Source of the DNA: Beijerinckiaceae bacterium
GTDB lineage: Bacteria; Pseudomonadota; Alphaproteobacteria; Rhizobiales; Beijerinckiaceae
DNA: 64,000 nt
Reading direction: 5' to 3'
Assembly: GCA_947454485.1 (NCBI GenBank)
Contig: CANGJJ010000010.1
Location: forward strand, 62,001 to 126,000
The notes below the pieces were generated by a model that was not told the DNA's origin, searched no databases, and worked only from the letters and a program-made list of their open reading frames with translations. Each line of letters opens with the position of its first letter. Positions within the stretch are counted from its first letter, which is position 1. Below, piece after piece: positions 58,493 to 64,000 of this stretch. A program made the position numbers and the translations under genes.

Positions 58493-60154
58493 TTAGTCGT
58501 TCGAGTAAATGTTACGATCCTTGGTCTCGGGCAGGAACAGGAGACCGACCACGAAGGTCACCATGGCCACCACGATCGGATACCACAGGCCGGCGTAGAT
58601 ATTGCCGGTTGAGGCGACGATGGCGAAGGCCGTGGGGGGCAGGAAGCCGCCGAACCAGCCATTGCCCAGATGGTAGGGCAGTGACATGCCAGTATAGCGG
58701 ATGCGGGTCGGGAAGAGCTCAACCAGCAAGGCAGCGATGGGGCCGTAAACCATGGTCACGAAGAGGACCAGGATGAACAGGATACCACCCGCATACAAGG
58801 CACGGTCATCGCTCAGCACGCCGGAGATGGTCGGCTGCTTCAGGATGCTGGCGTCGCCCGGCTTGGGGTAGCCCGCTGCCTGAGCGGCTGCCACAACCGC
58901 AGCACCCGTCTTGTCAGCCACCGAGACATCGGCGCCATTGACGGTCGCCTTCAGCTCGCCAGCCGCACCCGAGGTGAGGTTATAGGCAATCGAGTTCGTG
59001 GCCAGCGTACGGCGCATCACATCGCAAGGCTCGGTGAAGACGCGAACGCCTACCGGGTCAAACAGATTGCTGCACTTGGTAGCATCAGCCGTGATCACAA
59101 CCTTCACTTGTTCGGTGGCGCTGTAGAGCTTGGGGTTCACTGTCTCAGCCAGTTTGTGGAAGAGGGTGAAATAGCTCATCGACGCCAGCAGGCAGCCCAG
59201 CAGCAGGATCGGCTTGCGGCCAATCTTGTCAGACAACCAACCAAAGAGGATGAAGAAGGGTGTGCCCACGAGCAGCGAGAGCGCGATCAGAAGATTGGCG
59301 GTGGTGCCGTCCATCTTCAAAGTCTGCGTCAGGAAGAACAGGGCATAGAACTGGCCCGTGTACCAAACGACAGCCTGGCCGGCCGTGCCGCCAAAGAGCG
59401 CGATGATGGCGATCTTGGCATTGTCCCAACGACCGAATGCTTCGGTCAAAGGTGCCTTCGACTGTGTGCCTTCTTCCTTCATCTTCTGGAAGGCCGGCGA
59501 CTCAGCGAGCTGCAGACGGATCCAGATCGACACTGCAAGCAGCACGATGGAGACGAGGAAGGGAACGCGCCAGCCCCAAGCGTTAAAGGCTTCGGGCGTC
59601 ATGCTCAAACGCAGCGTCAAAATGACGAGCAGCGAGATGAACAGGCCAACAGTGGCGGTGGTTTGAATCCACGATGTGTAGAAACCACGACGACCTGCGG
59701 GTGAATGCTCAGCCACATAAGTTGCTGCGCCACCATATTCGCCGCCCAGTGCAAGGCCCTGAGCAAGACGGCAGATGATGAAGATAACGGGGGCTGCATA
59801 GCCGATGGTTTCATAGGTCGGCAGAAGGCCGATCACGAAAGTTGCAAGACCCATCAATGTCATGGTGACAAGGAAAGTATATTTGCGGCCGATGAGATCG
59901 CCAAGGCGACCGAAGAACAGCGCGCCAAAGGGGCGAACCGCAAAGCCAGCTGCGAAGCCGAACAGAACGAAGATGAACTTCGCCGTATCGTTCGAGCCTG
60001 GCACGAAGGCCGCTGCGATATTCGCAGCGAGCGAGCCAGCAAGATAGAAGTCGTACCATTCGAAGACAGTGCCGGCTGATGAAGCGATAATAACCTTTCG
60101 CTCCTCAGCGGTCATCGGACGGCTTTTGTCGGCTGTTGCCGTTGCCATGCTCAT
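58493..60154 (-). CDS. MFS transporter, metabolite:H+ symporter (MHS) type
   Basis: A 553-residue permease with the 12-helix MFS plan: FEWYDFYLAG at the N-terminus, loop motif GRLGDLIGRK, RLAQGLALGGEYGGAATYVA, and a second-half GWLSDKIGRKP. These match MHS members (ShiA, ProP, KgtP). Between helices 8 or 9 and the next lies an extra loop of about 100 residues with Cys in KCSNLF and PCDVMRR, making the protein longer than the usual 430-450. AGAGAGGA precedes ATG 60154. Substrate is probably a carboxylate or osmolyte. Confidence 0.9.
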   Translation of the reverse strand: MSMATATADKSRPMTAEERKVIIASSAGTVFEWYDFYLAGSLAANIAAAFVPGSNDTAKFIFVLFGFAAGFAVRPFGALFFGRLGDLIGRKYTFLVTMTLMGLATFVIGLLPTYETIGYAAPVIFIICRLAQGLALGGEYGGAATYVAEHSPAGRRGFYTSWIQTTATVGLFISLLVILTLRLSMTPEAFNAWGWRVPFLVSIVLLAVSIWIRLQLAESPAFQKMKEEGTQSKAPLTEAFGRWDNAKIAIIALFGGTAGQAVVWYTGQFYALFFLTQTLKMDGTTANLLIALSLLVGTPFFILFGWLSDKIGRKPILLLGCLLASMSYFTLFHKLAETVNPKLYSATEQVKVVITADATKCSNLFDPVGVRVFTEPCDVMRRTLATNSIAYNLTSGAAGELKATVNGADVSVADKTGAAVVAAAQAAGYPKPGDASILKQPTISGVLSDDRALYAGGILFILVLFVTMVYGPIAALLVELFPTRIRYTGMSLPYHLGNGWFGGFLPPTAFAIVASTGNIYAGLWYPIVVAMVTFVVGLLFLPETKDRNIYSND

Positions 60155-60403
60155 CGTGAGTTCCTCTCTATCTGGAACGCCAGTCGTTCCATCTTTAATC
60201 GAAGCCCTCAGGCTTGATCTGCTCTACGAGACGCAAGGCTCAAGTCACATGTCACATGAGATGAGCGATGCGCCCGTTGATGAGCTATAATAGGAGGCAA
60301 CGCGGCCCTACGTCCCCCTGTACCTTCGTATAGATACAGGCGGTTTAGCGGCCTATTTGGCTGATACTTTCGCAGTAACGTGCGTGGTGCACTGCAGCAT
60401 ATC

Positions 60404-61258
60404 TCACGAAAGTTTAATACGCGCGATAGTCAGGGCCACTGCGCAGGCATTGGACACATTGAGGCTGCGAATAGCGCCGGGCATGTCGAGGCGTGCAAGC
60501 ACATCGCAATTTTCGCGCGATAACCGGCGCAGACCTTTGCCCTCTGCGCCGAGCACAAGAGCCAACGGCTTGCTGAGCACAGTGTCTTCAAGTGCAGCAG
60601 GGCCTTCAGAATCCAAACCAACACGCAGATAGCCCATGTCGCCCAATGTCTCGAGCGCGCGCGCCAGATTGACGACAACGCAGATCGGCACATGCTCAAG
60701 ACCGCCTGAAGCGCTTTTGGCCAGAACGCCTGTGAGGGCAGGCGAATGACGCTCTGTCGTGACAATCGCATCAACGGCAAAGGCCGCCGCTGTGCGCACA
60801 ATCGCGCCTACATTATGCGGATCAGTGACTTGATCGAGGACGAGCACGAGGCCGCTTGCAGGCAGATCGGCCACATCCATCGCGGCGAGGGGCCGCGCCT
60901 CCAGCAAGAGGCCCTGATGAACGGCGTCTTGCGGCAGGCGCTGTGCCAGCTCTTCGGGCGTTGTGGGGCGAATCTCGATGCCACGGGCTTCGATCTCGGC
61001 AGTGAGGCGGCTAGCCGCCTCCGGCGTCGCCCACAGGCGCACGACCTCGCGATGTTTGGAGCGAAGCGCCTCACGAACGGGGTGAAAACCCCACAAACGG
61101 ACGAGATCGGGATCGCCGCGCTCCTCGCGCCGGGCACCCCGGCGGTTTACGCGGGGCTGCTCACGACCTTCGGGACGTTCTGCCGCCGGGCCTCGATTCC
61201 CGCCATCCCTGCGGCCCTGCCGATGATCCTTGCGCGCCAACTGATGCCCTTTCCTCAA
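60404..61258 (-). CDS. rlmB: 23S rRNA (guanosine-2'-O-)-methyltransferase RlmB / TrmH family
   Basis: A 284-residue SpoU/TrmH-family enzyme. A basic N-terminal tail of about 45 residues is followed by the substrate-binding domain (LWGFHPVREALRSKHREVVR) and the knotted SAM domain: motif 1 DQVTDPHNVGAIVRTA, motif 2 LVLGAEGKGLRRL, motif 3 SLNVSNACAVALT. RlmB methylates a guanosine in the 23S rRNA peptidyl-transferase region. The 249-bp gap to the MFS gene (60155-60403) holds a small CCTGTA/TACAGG inverted repeat and nothing else clear. Confidence 0.92.
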   Translation of the reverse strand: MRKGHQLARKDHRQGRRDGGNRGPAAERPEGREQPRVNRRGARREERGDPDLVRLWGFHPVREALRSKHREVVRLWATPEAASRLTAEIEARGIEIRPTTPEELAQRLPQDAVHQGLLLEARPLAAMDVADLPASGLVLVLDQVTDPHNVGAIVRTAAAFAVDAIVTTERHSPALTGVLAKSASGGLEHVPICVVVNLARALETLGDMGYLRVGLDSEGPAALEDTVLSKPLALVLGAEGKGLRRLSRENCDVLARLDMPGAIRSLNVSNACAVALTIARIKLS

Positions 61259-61317
61259 TAAAGAGGCGCAGTCTTGTCACGCGGGCAGGCGATGCGCAAT
61301 CGGCTGTCATTTTCAGG

Positions 61318-61346
61318 TTGACGCGCCCGCTCCTTTTGCCGATAAG
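61318..61346 (+). promoter_or_regulatory. Probable promoter of tRNA-Tyr
   Basis: TTGACG (61318-61323), 17-bp spacer, GATAAG (61341-61346), then a GC-rich discriminator, 41 bp before the tRNA. Confidence 0.5.
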
Positions 61347-61362
61347 GCGGCCCAGACGAAAG

Positions 61363-61384
61363 CCCGCCCCGTGGCGGGTTTTTT
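61363..61384 (+). terminator. Terminator-like hairpin directly before tRNA-Tyr
   Basis: CCCGCC-CCGT-GGCGGG then six T, ending 3 bp before the tRNA 5' end. No plus-strand gene precedes it. It lies between the probable promoter and the tRNA, so it may attenuate or help process the transcript. Confidence 0.6.
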
Positions 61385-61387
61385 GTC

Positions 61388-61472
61388 GGGGGAATGTCCC
61401 GAGCGGCAAAGGGGGCGGACTGTAAATCCGCTGGCTTAGCCTTCGCAGGTTCGAGTCCTGCTTCCCCCACCA
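61388..61472 (+). tRNA. tRNA-Tyr (anticodon GTA)
   Basis: 85 bp with CCA and a long variable arm (class II). Acceptor GGGGGAA/TTCCCCC; anticodon arm GCGGA-CTGTAAA-TCCGC gives GUA; T-arm GCAGG-TTCGAGT-CCTGC. A T run follows the CCA closely. Confidence 0.96.
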
Positions 61473-61975
61473 CTCCCCTTTTTTTGATTTTCGTTGCCCT
61501 TGGCGCAGAAGGCCTGCGTCTTGACATGCTCCCGTGGCGTCGCGCGTAGCCTCTTTTCTTTCATCGTTGATGCATCAGACGACCAAGCTTGTCAGGATTG
61601 TGATGCATGGGCTTCGGATGATGGTGGAGCTTGTTCTCCACAGACCGCGATCAGCTCTAAGCACAGGCTGTGACCTTGCATGAGGCTGAGCAGCGACACG
61701 ATCAACGCGCATTGCAGTCAGGACGCGGCGCGACGCGTTTAGCGCGATGAAACATCCAAGCCGCAATTGAAAGGCGCATCGCGCAGCATCAAAGCAAGCA
61801 TGAGCGAGACAGAATTGAAAAAGATGGCGTCAACGCAACGACGCAAATTGCCACGCAAAAAACGTGATGACGCATGAATGGTGACGCTGCAGCTTTTTTA
61901 TTTCAGCTGCAGTGTGATGCGGATCAAAGCTTTTGCATCATGGGTTGGTATTATGAATTTTTTGAGGAGGTCGCT
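61473..61975. other. Intergenic region upstream of the host-attachment gene
   Basis: 503 bp with no credible gene. It contains the palindrome TGATGCATCA (61568-61577), a hairpin CTGCAGCT/AGCTGCAG (61887-61912) with an AT loop, and an FNR-like box described separately. Confidence 0.4.
61914..61927. promoter_or_regulatory. Candidate FNR/FixK-type box
   Basis: GTGAT-GCGG-ATCAA, one mismatch from the TTGAT-N4-ATCAA consensus. It is centred about 55 bp upstream of the host-attachment gene start, a plausible activator distance. Confidence 0.45.
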
Positions 61976-62419
61976 ATGGATCGTTTCATTCACCCTGATG
62001 CACGTGTTCTTGTTTGTGACGGGCGCAAGGCGCTCTTCTTGCGCAATCATGGCCCAGCAGGAAAACCGCAACTGAGTGTCGAGCGGGAGCTGCACGGTCC
62101 TGTGTCATCGCGCACGGCTGATCTTGGAACTGACAGACCGGGGCGCACCTCGCAGCGCTTTGGTCAGGGCAGCGCCATTGACGGCGTTGATCTCCATATG
62201 GCCGATGAAGAGAGTTTTCTGCGCGAGGCCCTGAGTGAATTTGCCGCCCATTGCGAGCGCGCTGGCGCAAAGGAGATCGTCCTCATCGCGCCACCCAAGG
62301 CGCTGGCCGTGTTGCGACGGGCCGGCACAAAGGCTTTGCTCGACAAGGTCGTGGGCGAGATCGACAAGGACCTGACCAAGCATAAGGTGGATGATATCGC
62401 CCGCAGCCTGTCGGCCTGA
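61976..62419 (+). CDS. Host attachment family protein
   Basis: A 147-residue protein of the Host_attach family (first linked to plant host attachment in Agrobacterium). The N-terminal VLVCDGRKALFLRNHG, the basic/polar centre (RTADLGTDRPGRTSQRFGQG) and the C-terminal EIVLIAPPKALAVLRRAGTK and EIDKDLTKHKVDDIARSL fit. The fold resembles eRF1-like domains. A strong GAGGAGG (61964-61970) fixes ATG 61976; the longer in-frame reading upstream is non-coding. The FNR-like box before it suggests control by low oxygen. Confidence 0.88.
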   Translation: MDRFIHPDARVLVCDGRKALFLRNHGPAGKPQLSVERELHGPVSSRTADLGTDRPGRTSQRFGQGSAIDGVDLHMADEESFLREALSEFAAHCERAGAKEIVLIAPPKALAVLRRAGTKALLDKVVGEIDKDLTKHKVDDIARSLSA

Positions 62420-62481
62420 GCGGGGCAGGGCGCTGCTGCCTCTTGCCAAGGCGCAGCCCCTTGGGGCATATCAACGCCCAT

Positions 62482-62555
62482 GCGGGTGTAGCTCAATGGT
62501 AGAGCAGCAGCCTTCCAAGCTGAATACCCGGGTTCGATTCCCGGTACCCGCTCCA
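62482..62555 (+). tRNA. tRNA-Gly (anticodon TCC)
   Basis: 74 bp including CCA. Acceptor GCGGGTG/TACCCGC; anticodon loop CTTCCAA gives UCC; T-arm CCGGG-TTCGATT-CCCGG. Confidence 0.96.
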
Positions 62556-62621
62556 TTTTCTTTGTTGCGTTGCCCAATACGCTCGGTCACAATCTCTTTT
62601 TAAAAGGTCGGGAGAGTCACG

Positions 62622-62837
62622 ATGCAGAGCGATCCTCGTCAGACCAGAGTGCAGCTTTCCAGCGCTTTTATGGATGGATTTTCGCGGGGCTTAAGCGCCC
62701 CGGCTTCTGTGTTTTTCAATCTTGGAAAGCCGCGCATTCATAAAATTTCCAGTTTGAAAGAAATTTGGAATGACGTCGGACAATTCATCTCCCTCAGCGC
62801 CAGAGAATACAAACAGGCAAGAAACCGTTCCAACTGA
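62622..62837 (+). CDS. Small hypothetical protein
   Basis: A 71-residue basic protein with a hydrophobic-leaning middle (GLSAPASVFFNLGKPRIHKI). The CGGGAGAG ribosome site before ATG 62622 supports translation. It overlaps the DUF2335 gene by 68 bp in another frame, so it is either a coupled leader-type gene or spurious. No recognised family. Confidence 0.45.
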   Translation: MQSDPRQTRVQLSSAFMDGFSRGLSAPASVFFNLGKPRIHKISSLKEIWNDVGQFISLSAREYKQARNRSN

Positions 62838-63321
62838 CGCTGGTGAAAAGCGATTTCGCGATACGGTGCAGCATGAGTTGCTGTCAGCGGGTGTTCGTCC
62901 AGACCGCGCTCCAATTGTGGCTGAGCGTCTTCTGACTGTGGTGACGCATCATCATTCTGGCCCACTCCCATCCGTTCAGGACTTTGCGGGTTATGAGGAT
63001 GTGTGCGTCGGTGCCGGCCGCGACATTCTAGACATGGCCAAGCGCCAACAGCAGCATGAGCATTGGATTGGCAAGGCGAGTGTTGCGCTCGAATTTGCTG
63101 GCCTTGCGACTGCCATCATCATCATTGGCTTGATGCTATGGACCGCCTATCTCTTGGCGTTGCAATCGCATGCTTGGCTAGCGGGTCTTGTGTTGACGGG
63201 CAGCGTCAGCGGCTTGGTTGGCATCTTCTGGCAGAAGAAAGACGGCAGTTCCGCATCGCCTCAACAGCCAAAATCTGAGGCCGCAAAATTTCGCCCCGCT
63301 GGTCGCAAGCGCAAAAAATAA
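62770..63321 (+). CDS. DUF2335 membrane protein
   Basis: A 183-residue protein matching DUF2335: a soluble N-terminal part with RDILDMAKRQQQHEHWIGKA, then two hydrophobic helices (LATAIIIIGLMLWTAYLLAL and LAGLVLTGSVSGLVGIFW) and a basic tail (RPAGRKRKK). The function of DUF2335 is unknown; I recall members near mobile elements. ATG 62770 has no strong ribosome site, and translation may depend on the overlapping small gene. A hairpin follows the stop. Confidence 0.8.
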   Translation: MTSDNSSPSAPENTNRQETVPTDAGEKRFRDTVQHELLSAGVRPDRAPIVAERLLTVVTHHHSGPLPSVQDFAGYEDVCVGAGRDILDMAKRQQQHEHWIGKASVALEFAGLATAIIIIGLMLWTAYLLALQSHAWLAGLVLTGSVSGLVGIFWQKKDGSSASPQQPKSEAAKFRPAGRKRKK

Positions 63322-63346
63322 AGCGCGGCCCTTGCGAGCCGCGCTT
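63321..63346. terminator. Shared hairpin between convergent genes
   Basis: Nine-bp perfect stem AAGCGCGGC/GCCGCGCTT (63321-63329/63338-63346) with an 8-base loop and a weak T run (CGGTCTTT). It lies between the DUF2335 gene and the converging binding-protein gene. Confidence 0.55.
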
Positions 63347-63371
63347 CGGTCTTTCGTGACCTTTGAATCCC

Positions 63372-64000
63372 TTACTTGGGATCCTTCACATTCTTGAAGA
63401 GGTCGAATTCGATATTGTGCAATTCGCCATCGCGCTTTTCGACACGGCGCACATAGATATTCTGCACGACATCGCGTGTTTCAGGGTCAATCGACATCGG
63501 GCCGCGCGGGCTCACCCATGATGCGCCTTTCATGGCATTGATGAGGGCGGTGCCATCGGTATTGCCATTGGTCTTTTTCAGCGCCTCATAGATCAGATGA
63601 ATGCCGTCATAGCCGCTGACGCCCATGACATTGGGACGCATCTGCGGATTGGCCTTGCGGAACTCAGCCACGAAATTCTTGTTCTCGGGCGAGTCATGAG
63701 CGGATGAATAATTATAGGAGGTGATCATGCCGATCACGCCATCGCCCATACCATTGAGCTGGTCATCATCGGTGACATCGCCTGTGCCGATGATCTTGAT
63801 GCCAGCCTGTGTGAGGCCGCGATCCACGACCTGCTTCATCAAAGCGCCAGCCTGCGGGGCGGGAACAAAGAGGAAGACAGCGTCAGGCTTCAGATCTTTC
63901 GCGCGCTGCAAGAAGGGCGCAAAGTCGGGGCTCTCGAGTGGCGCCTTCAGCTGGTCAAGGATCTTGCCGCCGGCCGCCTCAAAGGTCTTCTTGAATGTGT
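63372..64000 (-). CDS. ABC transporter substrate-binding protein (LivJ-type), 5' end beyond window
   Basis: The C-terminal 209 codons of a periplasmic binding protein of the branched-chain amino acid class (Peripla_BP_6). The frame is open to the window edge, reading TFKKTFEAAGGKILDQLKAP before the first internal start-like codon, so the gene is incomplete here rather than short. FLFVPAPQAGALMKQVVDRG, MGVSGYDGIHLIYEAL and INAMKGASWVSPRGPMSIDP are typical of the second lobe. The ligand is probably an amino acid or amide. Confidence 0.9.
   Translation of the reverse strand, partial: TFKKTFEAAGGKILDQLKAPLESPDFAPFLQRAKDLKPDAVFLFVPAPQAGALMKQVVDRGLTQAGIKIIGTGDVTDDDQLNGMGDGVIGMITSYNYSSAHDSPENKNFVAEFRKANPQMRPNVMGVSGYDGIHLIYEALKKTNGNTDGTALINAMKGASWVSPRGPMSIDPETRDVVQNIYVRRVEKRDGELHNIEFDLFKNVKDPK

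Noticed and set aside
59108-59704. Plus-strand ORF antisense to the MFS transporter
   Set aside because: No family motifs and entirely within the transporter gene; shadow frame.
1-64000. CRISPR arrays
   Set aside because: No regularly spaced direct repeats were seen on reading the sequence.

Overview
The window looks like a chromosomal segment of an alphaproteobacterium, most likely of the Hyphomicrobiales (Rhizobiales). This is inferred from the gene families (CoxL-type molybdoenzyme, Bug-type periplasmic binding proteins, PCuAC copper chaperone, KGG-repeat protein, DUF2335, MHS-type MFS, Gp157/Rad52 module), the GC-rich coding style and REP-like palindromes. No rRNA, CRISPR array, transposase or integrase was seen. 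Five tRNA genes are present: Pro-CGG, Gln-UUG, Thr-UGU, Tyr-GUA and Gly-UCC.

Left arm (1-17.8 kb): catabolic and housekeeping genes. These are a lone molybdopterin-binding dehydrogenase subunit; a cobalt-type nitrile hydratase encoded as three short genes (split beta plus a His-rich alpha) with an SDR; dienelactone hydrolase, a DUF6295-like protein and a GST; an ABC importer with two SDRs; a PCuAC/MarR pair; a polytopic GT-C-like protein; two tRNAs; a Tat amidohydrolase; a Bug receptor; a Tat alpha/beta hydrolase; and an FAD oxidoreductase.

17.8-21.4 kb: a compact phage-like island. An XRE repressor is divergent from Gp157 and a Rad52-HNH fusion. The divergent region holds a near-consensus sigma70 promoter whose -10 box lies inside a perfect palindrome. 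Two unknown genes lie downstream.

21.4-53 kb: a large surface-polysaccharide locus. After a phosphoglycolate phosphatase-like gene comes a tightly packed 11-gene operon (22.4-36.8 kb): RfbH, a NeuB-SAF-cupin fusion, a TPP carboligase, a C-methyltransferase-like protein, a Nudix protein, two radical SAM enzymes, a sugar epimerase lacking its catalytic Tyr, a GT2, and Rossmann-SDR and Rossmann-FkbM fusions. It is followed by a glycosyltransferase-like gene, an MsbA-type exporter, LptE, UDP-xylose synthase, several glycosyltransferases, and an rfbF-rfbG-C-methyltransferase-rmlC-rmlA run. Together the genes suggest a CDP-activated deoxy and/or branched sugar with further unusual modifications built into an O-antigen or capsule. 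I regard the 22.4-36.8 kb operon as the most likely undescribed system.

Right arm (53-64 kb): KGG protein, AraC regulator, a hybrid kinase/Hpt/response-regulator phosphorelay, an MHS transporter, RlmB, tRNA-Tyr, a host-attachment family protein behind a possible FNR/FixK box, tRNA-Gly, a small ORF overlapping a DUF2335 gene, and the 3' end of a branched-chain-amino-acid-type binding protein running off the right edge.
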